Made by a program: the position numbers and the translations under genes
NCBI GenBank assembly: GCA_020809705.1
Contig: CP085831.1
Span: forward strand, 434,001 to 498,000
Reading direction: 5' to 3'
From: Calonectria ilicicola
Taxonomy: Eukaryota > Ascomycota > Sordariomycetes > Hypocreales > Nectriaceae
DNA length: 64,000 bases
The notes under the pieces: model-generated
What the model was told of the DNA's origin: nothing
Database searches by the model: none
Seen by the model: only the letters and a program-made list of their open reading frames with translations
Shown here: piece after piece, positions 47,940 to 60,123 of the stretch
How positions within the stretch are numbered: the first letter of the stretch is position 1
Layout: every line of letters starts with the position of its first letter

Positions 47940-49640
47940 GGTTTCCACTGGGTGCTTTGCTGAAGAGCTGCTAGCCTTGGTGAGGTTGTAGATACGACTC
48001 AACAATGAAGAAGTGTATCGCCACAATTTCCAAGAGGGAGAGCCCAGCGTTTTGATTAAACCCCTCACAGGCTGACTGGACACCCCGACGGGCTAGACTA
48101 CCTCGTGCCGGTCCATAATTGAGAACGGCGGCGCCACTTTGCTGATCATGGGGTCAATCACACACTTTGGGTTGTATTGGGCCAATGCTTGAAGAGGCTC
48201 AGAGACATAGCTACTGCAGGCGCGGGGAGCTGAGGCCGAAATGCGTCGTGGTTGCATTGCCGGGGCAGCCACGTTGTCTGAGCCCCAATAGTTAACAGTC
48301 GAGACACCGAGGATTCCCTGATACCAACCGCCATCAATCGCCACCACAAAATTTGGGGTTGAACTGTGTCAATATTTAGTCTACAGACACTTCAGAACCT
48401 TTCTCAGATGTGACACGCAATTGATGTATAAGCAAGTATCAAGGGGAGTGATTTGGGCCTCCATAGGGCTGAGCCGCGCGAAAGCCTACGTGCGAGGGAC
48501 ATGAAGTCTGCGGACTGCGCCTTCAGCCCTGCAACCACCCTAATACATAAGCTTAGAAACAAGTTAGAATAGAAAGCTTGATTCGTGTCAAGGCAGTGCT
48601 GGCTTACCATTTCTTTGCGGGAGGCATTCTCTCCAATGTGGCTGATTATCCTTGTCCAGCTGGACTGCGGCTTACTATTTGGAGTAGACTATCAACGCCA
48701 CCTGTGCCCTCCAGTCCTTCTCCTCAATTATGATTCGGGACAGGAGCACGCAATTTTCTCTAGCACGGAGGAGAGCTCAACCAAAAAAAGAAACCGGGGC
48801 CAATAGTCCTTTCCTGGTGCCAATTGTGACGCTTCATCAGCACAATATTACTGTCATGCAAAATGCAACACTCTAGGGTTCTGGGAATTTCCGTATGTTC
48901 CGGGCAATTATGACCACCTATTTTCAGAAAACCACGTCCAGTCATAGCACGGCGATCACCTCTGTCACCACAAAATGAGCTGGGCCGAGCTGAGACGGTT
49001 GTTGCTCAAAGCGTCGCAGCCTCGTTTTTGTATCACCCATGGCAGAGATGATCCAGATTAATCACCGAGGGCGATTATGGCTTCATAAATATGTTTGCTT
49101 CGTATAAGCACTAGCTGGATTGTGGCCGGCACTAAACCTACAGCTAGATAAATAGAATCCAACCCACTCCACAGGTAGTCGGTTAAGCAATGAGTTTTTC
49201 TTTTTAATCAACACATAAATCCTCTCAAAAAGTAAATAAAGTACGAGATCAGCGAGAACAAGTTGACTTTTCCATGATTTCCAGAAGTTTAAGAAGTTTA
49301 AGAAGCAAAGATGTCGGTGGCTTGTCTTAACCAAGTCCTAGAACAATGGATCTTTTTAAGCTAGCCTGTAAGCAAATCACGGTATGCTACAGTGAATACA
49401 TACTGTACGCGTCCGCTGTCGAGCCGTCTTGTAGCCACAGCCTCTGCTTTGACATAGGGCCTTGTGAATGGAAAAAAACCCCACCATGTGTTCACCCCCT
49501 GAGTCATTCGAACTGTCTGATCAGCTGAAACTCAGTGTTGCAGGTGTGAGATAAAATACACGTGTAATAACTTTGATCAATGTTTTCCGAAATACTCGCA
49601 GTTACAGATAAGATTGAGGTTGCACTGCAATTTTAGCATC
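45945..49640. repeat. Tandem duplication, unit 1
   Basis: This unit contains kelch copy A and its upstream DNA and corresponds to 50182-54135. Beyond the genes, similarity continues into non-coding DNA: GTGTCCAGTCA with GAGGGGTT just upstream of both ATGs, an AAGGATTCCCT/GGATTCCCTG segment, GCACTAGCTGG at 49107 versus 53730, and TTGCACTGCAATTTTAGCA at about 49620 versus 54111. The ends are approximate. Confidence 0.75.
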
Positions 49641-50181
49641 AGGCATCTTCATCGCGGTGTTCAAATAAATGCGACGTCTCAGCTCCACAAATTCTAGCTA
49701 ACGCAGATATAGCTGCTTCCCCGTCAGTATGTTGAACATTTATTATTGAGGTTCAGCTCCTTTCAACACACTATCGATTCCAAAAAAAAAAAAAAAAGAA
49801 AAGAAAAGGAAGGGTAAAAAGAGAAGTAAATGGTGTCTACTAACATAGGCTTCTATGCGGGTTGGATTGAACCTTCTACAAGACTTCACCATAATGCAGG
49901 CTTTTTTCAGACTTTTTAGATTAGACAGAAATCTAGTTGGAGGCATCAAATGAAGCACTAGCCGATATTCTGTGGCGATGCAATAGGACCAGAGCCAATA
50001 AATCACTTCGAGACAATTCCAATATCGAGCCTTGAATTAAAACATTACAGGTACATTTCAACCATGTCCGCGAAAAACATCGCTTTAAAAACAAATTTCC
50101 TCTTGACAAGACGGAGAGGAATATGGAGAAGATTATGATACGCACTTCCAGCAGGAGACCACGAGCGTTTCAAGAGCAGCG
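47940..50181. other. Intergenic, upstream of kelch copy A
   Basis: No gene. It is partly the duplicated upstream segment. A run of 15 or more A's is at 49781-49800. Short frames here have no motif. Confidence 0.5.
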
Positions 50182-52248
50182 TTAGTATGCGGGAGGGGGA
50201 GCCTTCTTATCCACAGGAGGGTGGGTGTGGTCAGCAAGTAGCTCCATCGGCGCCATGGGAGGGTTTAAGTCGGGGCTTCCAGGAGTGCTTGCCACATCCC
50301 AATGATGTGCGACAGGCGATTGTGGAGTGACAACGCTCTGGGCGCCCACAGTGCTGCCTCCGTAGTAGGAATAATGGGCATTCTGAACCGGCGGGGTTTG
50401 GTGAACCTGTTGAACTTGTTGTTGTTGCTGTTGTTGTTGTATTTGTTGTACCTGCTGTGTGACTTCCGTCTGACGTCGCTCGGCACGGCGTTTGAGGACG
50501 GATTTGCCGAAGCGGTACCACAGAAACACAATGATGGCTAGAACCACGGCACCACCGATGGCGATGCCGACGATGGCTCCGGTTCCGAGCTTCGGCCCGT
50601 CTCCGGATTCCGCGGTCGACGAGCCGGTCGCGCCGGGGATGTCGCGGGTCGGCGTGCGTTCCGCAATATCCGGCCTCCGTGTCATCAGAGCCCCGAGCCC
50701 CGCCTTGGTAGTGTTGAAGCCGTTCTTGGGCCTGATGACCTCGGCGCTGCCGTTTTTGTCTCCACCAATGACGTTGTAAATATCGGAGGGAACGACGTTG
50801 GTGGTGACGTTGGGGTCAAACAGAGCCCAGTACGTCTCATTGTTACCGTCGTTGTTGAGCGTGCCGGTCCAAAGGTTGTGCATGGCCCACGCAGCCGGCG
50901 CGCCGTCGCACGTATCGTCGTCTTTCGTACCGCCAATCACCATCCACTGCGACATGCCCTTGACCATGTTGCATGACGAGCCGTACTTGGCGGGGTCCGT
51001 GTTCGTCGCGTTGGTGTTTTTAGGGTCTGGGAAGAGCTTGATCCAAGTAAAGGAGGGCAGAGAGAGGACGTATACATCGCCGTAATAGTCGGCGTCCGTG
51101 TCCGGAGGGTGCACTGCGGCACCTCCCCAAAGATAACTGTGTTTCCATCGTTAGCAGAGGCAACTTGCCTGGTGTTTCCATGTTGTGAAAGACATACATG
51201 TTGAAGCTTGTCTTGTCGGGTGCCCAGGCGACATCCATGCAGAACTGCTTTCTGTTTTGGGGTGTCAATCCTGTTGTTTTCTGCATGTACCATTCATTCC
51301 CCTGAGCATCATAGACCCAAATCTCATTTAACGGCTGCGCAATCACTGTGCCGTTGTCATACTCATCAAGAATACCCCCCAGGTATACCAGAAGCCCCTG
51401 CCGATCCCCCGCTGGGATCCATACTATTCCGCCTTCAGCTCTCCTCGGGTAGTTGGGAATGGAGGCAAGCGAAGTGAACTTCCCATCCTTGTAGCTGTAT
51501 GAGTAAAATTCCGAGCTCATTACTGGTTCTTGGGGGCCGTCATTCATCGACTTTTCGCTGATCCATCCTCCATAGTAATAGCCAACGCCCGTCTCGGATA
51601 CGCCAACTCCAGCGCCATAGGCGCTGATGTTGGGTGTGAAGCCAGGGTCAAGCTGGCCAAAGTCATCCCACTGGTCATTTATAATGTCGTAGCTTTTTAG
51701 ACGGTAGTCTTGGGTCGGATTTCCCTCGTTCCAATCGCCACCGTAGAGATAGAATCGCTTATTTACGGCATCGGGCCACAAGACACCGCCAGAGACGGTT
51801 GGAATGCTGTGGAGGCAACAGGTTAGTGTTGAATTTCGGATGTCGAGAGGTTACTTGCCTGCTGTTTTTGTCCAAGTCAATCTTCAGCTCAGGCCATTGC
51901 TCATCATTTCTATCCACAGTGTGGTTGAGGTCGTGATATCCGAGCGCATCGTCTGAATCAATAGGTTAAACCAAATTCCCCTGCCTTTTCTTTCTTGTGC
52001 GGATGGCGGTGGAATGACTTACTGGAAAAGTTGGTGCCTGAACTTTTACCATCTCCATAGGTGATCCATCCACCATCAATGTACAGCTTGTCATCGATGA
52101 CAGTCGACTGGTGTTGGAATCTCCTGCAGAAATTTGAATTCACATCGTTGGCAGCATCGGCCCAGTTGGGCGTGAGCAACAATAATGCTGCAAACAGCGC
52201 TTGCCTTGGGCTGCCGAGCCCGTGTTGCGTGCGCATCGCGGCCAACAT
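50182..52248 (-). CDS. Kelch-repeat single-pass membrane protein, copy B
   Basis: Four exons: 52248-52023, 51952-51859, 51806-51198, 51136-50182; 627 residues. Same layout and intron positions as copy A; exon 2 is 94 nt in both. Signal sequence LFAALLLLTPNWADA, then CRRFQHQSTVIDDKLYIDGG, kelch Gly-Gly blades (FYLYGGDW, YYYGGWIS, VYLGGIL, YLWGGAAV, MVIGGTK), a Thr/Ser/Gly linker, and a helix (GAIVGIAIGGAVVLAIIVFL) almost identical to A. The tail has a polyglutamine run of eight Q's and ends PPPAY, a PPxY motif that WW-domain ubiquitin ligases of Rsp5 type can bind; copy A ends APPF and lacks it. Intron 2 (51858-51807) has a GC donor. Confidence 0.87.
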
Positions 52249-54135
52249 GATCCCAACCGAATGCTTCGTCAAAAACTTGATTCGCAGTTTTTGGCAAATC
52301 GCGAGGGAAGCTTGAAGGGGAACACTCGACACCACTTCCAGCACTGCCTGGGGGAGCCATCATTTTGAGTGAACCCCTCGCAACTTGACTGGACACGCCA
52401 TCAGGACCAGACTGGTCTACACCAGTCTATGGTTGTGCACGGCGGCGCCACCTGGCTGGTCGCTGTGCAAAGTAAAAGTCATCCAGCCAATTGCACAAGG
52501 GGCTCAGAGACACGCATGGTGTTGGCGTTGGCGAGCTGAGGACGAGGTGCGTCGCCGGTGCATTGCCAAGACAGCCACTCTCAGCCTGAGCCCCAAGCGA
52601 TGGTACGGCAGTCAAAGACCAAGACACCAAGGATTCCCTTGCACCAGCCATAATCACTTGCCACCACAAATTTTAGTCCTAGACAGAGATGAGAGTACTT
52701 TTTGCGTTAGCTGCAGACGCCTCATCGTTCTTGTGCACATTGAGTACTTCAGCTATCAAAACCTCTCATTTTGCTTTCTTGGTCAAAAGCCTCCGATGAG
52801 CCCGGTCGGAAGAGAAACAGACTTTGTTAGATTAAACACATCAAAAGACTCTTGCCACGTACTCGTGCAGCACATATTTCCACGTGGGTAGATTTGATCA
52901 GCTCGAAGATCACAAGTGTTCGTGGTGAGCACAAGAGAAAGACAGCGACCGGTCGGGATGTGCACGCTAAACATAATGTTTTGTTTTTGATGTACCGCGT
53001 CCTAGTCCTGAAGCTTTCATTCAAAAGGGGCCCGTTGCATGCAGCGCCGAGCAATCCTCTGTTTCAAATAGCACGCGTAATCAATGCATGGCCGCACTGA
53101 GCTTGGCGTGATCATATCAACCTCCACAAGGCTGGATGAAGGGCCAGCTTGCGGGGTGGAATAGCGTCCTTAGCCCTGCAAATCGATAATAAGCTTAGAA
53201 AAAGGTTATGAGGAGCGTATGGTGGTGGCAGGAAATGCTAAGTGTGAGAGTCAAAAAGGATGGTCTGCTGGGCACCTGTCTCCCGACGTGGCTGATGACC
53301 CCTGTTTAGCTGGTCTGTGGCTTGGTGTTGGGGGCAGATTATTTTGCGCCATCTGATTCCTTTTGTTATTTGTGTCTGGATTCTTGGCCATTTTTCCGGT
53401 TCAAATATGCCTTGGCGTGTTTAGGTCAGTTACGCCGCAGTGGAGGGCTGGGCCCAGAATACTTGGCAAGGAGGTGGAGTTTTGTGCGCCCAACCGTTCC
53501 CCGCCCAAGATGGCCAACTCATGTCATGTGCTTATTTGTGCCATTTTGCGCCCACTCATGATAGCAAACAAGCCCGGTCGTGAGATTTTATCTTATTCTA
53601 CCTGAAATGATATGGTCGCGGAACTTTCCAGGTCCAGAAACCCATCGCCAATAGCACATGGTTGTGGCTTTTTGTTTTGTGCAAGACATGACTGGTATAA
53701 CTCTGGAGTGTTTGCTTTGTTAAGCATAAGCACTAGCTGGGCTGTGGCTGACACTAGGCCTGCGGCTAGATGAGAGGAATCCAGCCTTATTGAGACATCT
53801 CCACTGAGCATTTGGGGGCCTAATACCAGCCAGTCGCTTGGCACAGGCAGCTCGCTGGACATTGGCTTTCGTCCGTTCTCAGGACATGATTCCTCCCTAT
53901 ACCAGAACGCGCCCGGCATGAACTCAAGTTTCGCGACGAAATCGACAATGCGTGCACCTTGCTAAGAATTTCCGAACCTTTTTATGACAAGATACTGGCG
54001 ACTGACCCACCCAATGGTGACTGCTGTCGCACACTCGCCATTTGCCACAATGCAAACACACTGTGCGTATGGTTTGGTGTTTGTATTTCGCACCGTCCGC
54101 ACCAGACACCTTGCACTGCAATTTTAGCACTCACA
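50182..54135. repeat. Tandem duplication, unit 2
   Basis: Partner of the unit at 45945-49640, in the same orientation, containing kelch copy B and its upstream DNA. The protein-coding parts are clearly alike and introns occupy the same positions. Non-coding similarity is patchy, so the duplication is not recent. Confidence 0.75.
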
Positions 54136-55293
54136 AAGGACAATGAGATGGGATGAATTGACCAATCGCGAACTTGGAGCTTCACACTTGCCCACATGCC
54201 CGATGTTGGCACTTGAATGCAGCTTACGGGATATGCCAAATAAATTAAAAAAATATATCTTTCCATTCCATTCGCATACTATGGTTGATCCATAACAGTC
54301 TTCCAAGCATTTGCTGGGTATCACGTCACTGCCCAGCTACTGCAGAATGGATGAAGTGCAATGGTTGTGCTAGACCATTATACCAACGGGGCAAAAGATA
54401 GGTCAATAATCGCTATTGCGGCAATTACTGTAGCACGTAGCAGCGCCGAAGAGCCTCTGTACGAGTGATCAGTTCGTCAGAACCGAATACGGTGGATCAG
54501 GCCGTAACAAGGAGTCCCTGAATGTGGAATAAACTTTGTTGAATAGTTAATAGTTTTCTGTCTACACTGGATCAATGAAGCAAGTCTAGAAGAATTCAAG
54601 AAGTGAACATAAAAGAAATCCATCCCTTCATAACTGTTCCTATCATGTGATGCATAAATGACTTCACAAATATTAGCGTGCGCCACTGCGATATCGATAA
54701 GACTGTCTGGTGATTCTAGTGGACAGGCAGAGTCAACCAATCCCCTCAGCCTCATGTGAGGACTGACGAATTATGTTTGCAGCCGAGGATTTTTCTCCGA
54801 GAATATCCGTGCCGCTTTACCGATGATATACTTTTATTTGGAGTGTCTGGGCTTGGCAACTACCAAAGTGGAAATGCACAGTCTTAGTTTGGCGTTCAAT
54901 GGCCAATTGTCGTCGGATGAGGCACTCACCAATGCACTTTGTTCCGATTTAAGCGATAAGGGCCCGATTAAATAGGAAGCAAGTTTCTTGTAGGCGTTTG
55001 AGAACCTGAGCCCCGTAGATGACGCGTTTTATTGTCCACTTTTGGCTAAAAAATGGCGATATCTTTTGCGTATTACCCAGACTATCCCCTGTAGAGATTT
55101 CGGCAGGTTGCACTCTCATTTTTTTTGGGGGGTTTTTTCTTTTGGCAAGACTACTTTGCGAGCAATAAATGCGCATATATAATGGATATAGACGTTAGCC
55201 TTCAGCGCCGGAGAGTGGGCTCCCAGAGTAAGCATAAATTCAACTACTCACAGTCCCCAGGCTGACTCGGCCGCACGCGCAGGTTTTCGCTTG
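52249..55293. other. Intergenic between divergent kelch genes
   Basis: About 3 kb. The half nearest copy B is the duplicated upstream segment. Frames such as 54755-54477 (minus, 92 codons) have no motif. The presumed promoter of the kelch/DUF3433 gene is at the right end. Confidence 0.45.
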
Positions 55294-58200
55294 ATGGATA
55301 CATTATGGATCTATGGGGGACGATACGTGGATGAGAACGCTACATTAATCGATGAAGGTAATCGGTCCGTTCATCAAGAAGAAACAAAAATTCACCTAAC
55401 GGACAGAGCCTCAAACCCTATCGGCAAACTTGTCCATACAATTCGAGAGCCCACCTGGGCCCATTTGGATAGTCTCTCCAAGGCCATCTTATGTACCCCT
55501 AGTTTCAAATGGTTTTATGTGGTCTAATCTTGTTAATCGCGCGTGGCTGTTTGGTGGGAGGCCGCTTGATGATCGATCGTTGAATAACGCTATCTGGCGA
55601 TTTGAGACAAACGAATATGGCTCCGAGTGGACACAGCTGGCCTTGAATCAGACCATATCCAACGACCGCCCGACTAATGGTGCCGGCTGCAATGTTCCCG
55701 ACCTTCAAAGAGGATACTACCTGGGAGGGATGACTCAGGTTGGCAGCGACGTTACTTGGCCTTACATACATCAGCTCACCATATTCGACATGGAAAATGA
55801 GACCATGTCGACCATTCCGGTTCCAGATTTCGTCCCCATTATCAACCAGAGCCTCGTTTATCTGAACACAGGAACGCGCAGTGGCGCACTGGTAGCCTTG
55901 GGTGGCTATGTCGAGACCCATGGAACACTTACGCTGGTAATACTTTTCAATGGCAAACGATGTAAACTGCCTATTGACATTGAACAGGCCAACATGTCGT
56001 CTATACACATATTCGATATTGAATCTCAGCAATGGATGTCACAGTCCGTCACCAACTCGAGCGGAAATCACATTGAGCCTGTCCAGCAAGCTAACGGAGA
56101 GGTCTCGGAAAACTCTGACAGCTTCCCCTCACGCAGAATGCTAGCCTGTGCAGCCGTCGGATCTTCGCACGATAAGACTTCACACAACATTCATTTGCTT
56201 GGTGGCCAAAATACTATCACAGCCATTGCGGATGCGTGGGTCTTGAGTCTTCTGAGGTATGTTGTCTACTGGCTTTCCATTCGTGGCTAAGGTTTGCTGA
56301 CTGGTTTGGCCTTATTTATTAGTGCGATCTGGAAGAGAGCTCATAATGATCCCGATTTTGCCCTCAATTTTCCCACTACAGAAAGCAGTTGCCTACTCCT
56401 GAATTCAAACTTCTTATTTATGGATGGTGGTTGCTTACTATATACGCCTAATAAAACGGCATGCGCGAGCTTTTCCACTGGGCCTTTCAACTACGACATA
56501 TCGGTTTTGTCGAATGCGAATTATGACAATGGAAAGGTAGGATACCTTGTTCCAGGTCTAGTATCGGAGTTAATTGGTGGCAAGTAAGTGTTTCTGCATG
56601 ATTGGTTGAATATGACGCTCACCTATTCTAGTGTGAGTGGGCTCGCCAACTTGTCACAGCCCAAGTTCACCACATTCTCTCATCCGCTCATTCAGGAGCT
56701 ATTCACACCACCACACGGAATCTTGTTATATGGCCCATTCTTTTACGAGAATTGTGTTTTAGTACTTGTGGTCGCTCTTTTAGCGGCGCCATGTATCTTT
56801 CTTATACCTTTCGCGGTCAGACGCTTCCAATTCTTGTTGAATCTATTCACATCAAGACTTAAAACAGTTCATTTAGGTCATTGGAGTGAATCGTGGGGTT
56901 CTATTACTGAGCGTATAAAGTTTTGTCTTGCTGTCTTGGTGGTGTTCCCCATCGAACTTTTGAAAAGTCAAACCAGACCGATCTGGGAGCTTCCATCGAT
57001 TAGAAAATCGAAAGAGTGTTGGGCGTCTATCAGTAAAACAATCGCGTCTTTTTTTATAGACTTGGTATACGGCAATTATGTCGCCAGGCCATCGGCAAAT
57101 AAGCTCAAACGGAAACCCAATGCTCGTTTAACTGCTTGGAATGGGTCCTGGGTGTTTACTGACACGTACTTTTTGATCATTCACGTCGCCACATTCTGTC
57201 TCATCATCCTGACTGATTTTCTTCGGCGAAGAAGTGCTCTACCAGATCCAATTTTTGAGCGTGGGTGGCATCCACACCAAACTAATTCCATTTTCGTAGT
57301 GATGCTGACCATACAGACTGGTCTGGTGGGCCAACCTCTAGTGGCACATGGACAGGCATTCCGTTTGAGTCTACATTCATTAGGGCTCCAACATACGAAC
57401 GACCCCCACAGGGTATCCTGTCACATTACTATGATTCCGGCAGCGCGGGTCTGTTCAACCAAAAGACTACAACCACAAGACTTGGTCGCGGCGTCTACTG
57501 GACCTTTACGTTTCTTCCTATGCTCGTGGCTGTCTTGTACGGTCGACTGTGGAAGTCCCTTGATGACGAAGTTAAGCGTCTTGACCCCTATCATCGATTG
57601 CAGGCCCCATCAACGACAACCGCAGCCCAGACCTTTCTCCTCAACTACCATATATTTTGGGCACCCTTAAGTATTTTTCAGGCTTGGAAATATGGACATT
57701 GGTCTGTCATGGTCTCTAGTTTGGGAATGGTCCTAGCCACTATTATAACACCTCTACTTGCAAATTACGTTTTCTCCTGGGAAGTATATAGTGGAGCAGT
57801 AACACCCTGGTCAGCCAGTTACTCTTGGCAGACTGCTCTTGTGGATTCCCATTGGACCTATAGCCTGATTGGCGTATTAGCTGCGACGGCGATTTGCGGT
57901 CTTATCGTCCACTGTTTGCTTCGATACCAGACAACTCATCGGTACGAAATACGGGGCATTGCCGGCCCAGCGAGTCTAATAAAAAGCATGACAGGGGATG
58001 GCTTGGAATTTCCAGCTAGCTTTAAAGGCGAGTCATACAAAAATAGAGAGGAGCGCTTTTCAGAGGTAAAACTAGTCCTTAAAAATAGCAGCAACAACGG
58101 GTTCACTCTTGAACATTCAAAACATCACGAGTATGACGAAATTGAAAATCCCACAACCACTTGTGTTTTCCGTTACCTAAACAAAATTATGGGCCATGTA

Positions 58201-59084
58201 CCCGGACATCGCGTTGTTTCGAAGCTTGAGAATTTCATTGCCCCGCCGGGTAAATTCTTTCCCTTTAGACCATTGATCTTCAGTGCTTGGCTTGCTGGAT
58301 TATTTGTTTTGATGCTTGGGTTAGGGTGGATCACCGCAAGTCTCAATAAAAACTCTAAAGACGAGATGTGGAATTTGCCTATTCCAATCCAACCTAATGT
58401 TTACCTTGTCGCCGGTCTTTTCATACAGGTAATCTTGTCGTCCATTCCTCTTCTTACCTATTCACTTCGAACACGGCTAACTAGACCAATCAGTCAATCG
58501 TCGATCTCATTGATAACGAAATCCGCTCCCTGGCTCCATTCTATGCACTTTCGCAGGGCTGCCAACCTCCCAGCGTGCTTTGGGTCGATTACACTGCCAG
58601 TGTTCCATTCTGGGACATATTTACCGCTTGTAAAAATGGACATTATCTTGTTTGCAGCTCTATGCTTGCCTCTTTGGCGACATCCATCTTTACCATTTTC
58701 TTGGGCTCCTTGCAGCTCTCTTCATCTTCCTATGGGTCGACCACATTTGAGAGCGACCTCGCAGCAGCAACGGCATGTACGCTACTTATTTCTTACATAC
58801 TTGCTGTTAACCTACTTATTGGGTATTACTTTGTCTGGAAGAACCCCTCCTTTTTAAAGGTGCCGCCCGATAATACTGCGATTGTGATCACATACATTTA
58901 CCACTCACAAGGCCTTCTAGGAGATCTTGATGGAAATCAGCCCGTTGAAAAAATGATAAGAGTACTTGAAAGCGAGGGTAAGCGATATGGGATCGGCCAA
59001 TTTAAAGATGGCAATGGTATACAGCATGAAGGTGTTGAAAGGGATTATCTTCGGATAACGACTTTCCAGCCTTTGACAGGCTAA
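55294..59084 (+). CDS. Kelch domain fused to DUF3433-type multispanning membrane protein
   Basis: Seven exons: 55294-55357, 55407-55936, 55988-56256, 56323-56583, 56632-57260, 57317-58428, 58485-59084; phases close to 1,154 residues. The N-terminal about 370 residues are kelch-like and colinear with copies A and B (LWIYGGRYVD, AWLFGGRPLDD, YYLGGMTQ, LVALGGYV, NIHLLGGQN). A membrane helix follows (CVLVLVVALLAAPCIFLIPF), then further helices and DUF3433-type modules: FLPMLVAVLYGRLWKSLDDE with VKRLDPYHRL, and later IDNEIRSLAPFYALSQG with LWVDYTASVPF. Stops and frame changes between them are all removed by ordinary introns, so the gene looks intact. The start is uncertain: the ATG used has no signal peptide, and just upstream a neighbouring frame resembles the N-terminus of copies A/B, so a lost base or an unseen first exon is possible. 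Confidence 0.75.
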
Positions 59085-59484
59085 GGCTGCCATTCTAGAT
59101 AGTGTTTATATTTTCGAGATGAACATTTGACTGACAAAAAAGGCCCACTACCACTTATATTATTCATTTCGCCTTTAGAAATAGTGCTCGTTTGTCATTA
59201 TGCCTTAATTTGACCACCTTTGTTTGTGCATGATCTTAACCCATTTGGTTTTACGTTGGGCTCGTGTGGTCGCAAAAATCGGCCAGATGCAAGTTTCACA
59301 TCACAGTGTACAGTCCGAAGCCAACCAGACAGCGCATCAGAAAATCCTTTACCAACAATTCCTGAGTATACGCATTATCAAATAACGATCAAAGCTGAAA
59401 ATTTTTCCGCGGGTCATGCGTGACATTTCGGTGATCGAATACGATTGCAAAGTTTTTATTGGTTGCTGAGAAAGGCGTTGTCTA
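59085..59484. other. Intergenic
   Basis: 3' flank of the kelch/DUF3433 gene. No gene seen. Confidence 0.5.
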
Positions 59485-60123
59485 AGAACAGATACAAGAC
59501 TTTTTGATCACCTCGGATGGAACTACATACATCAGCATCTACAATGCTTGGTTCGGTGGTCACAGTGGATATTCTTCCATTAAATCTCAAAATGCTTTGG
59601 CAGTTACCCAAGCCATGACGGACAGTCCAACTGGATTTGCTGGATGGATCTGGCACCTCATGCATGCCGTCAGTGATGGAAGGGAGCATACCTACGATGA
59701 AGTTATCATGAAACCTTAATGCTATGGATTCAGGGAACCTATGGAAACCTGCGGCCTTATCGCCACTTTTTAAATGTAAGATCGACAAGTTGGTGTATGT
59801 ATACTCTGGGATTGTGGAACTGACTATGCGTCATGGACGGAAGCAATGGATTTGCCCAAGACCACAGTCCCGACCGGTTGCAGCGAATCGTCCAATGCAG
59901 GAGGGCCGTTCAAGTATTTGACAAATATGCAAACGCCCGCAGGCTATCCGGTATGATTCTTAACAAGTACATGCTAATCCATTGTTCAAAGCCGCGATCG
60001 TGGGTTGAGCGCGGGAACAACCTAGTTTTCTTTAAGCGTCATGATTCTGGTGGCCATTTCCCTGCCGATAATCGACCGGAGTCCTGGGTCAAAGATGTGC
60101 AGGATTTTTTCAGCAGTCTCTAG
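59485..60123 (+). pseudogene. Epoxide-hydrolase-like alpha/beta hydrolase relic (C-terminal half)
   Basis: The first piece (59504-59719) has GYSSIKSQNALAV and DSPTGFAGWIWHLMHAVSD, the pattern of microsomal-type fungal epoxide hydrolases (GY..IQ..KPQTL, DSP-G...WI). After stops and frame changes, 59990-60123 reads RHDSGGHFPADNRPESWVKD, the catalytic-His segment, and ends in TAG. The nucleophile and oxyanion part of the enzyme is missing upstream. The two pieces are in different frames, so no intact protein can be made. Confidence 0.7.

Noticed and set aside
57300..57345. Apparent frameshift in the DUF3433-type region
   Set aside because: An intron at 57261-57316 with matching phase and a GCTGAC branch-like site explains the change of frame.
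58430..58600. Apparent second frameshift in the same gene
   Set aside because: The intron at 58429-58484 (GTAATC donor, GGCTAACTAG end) restores the conserved reading.
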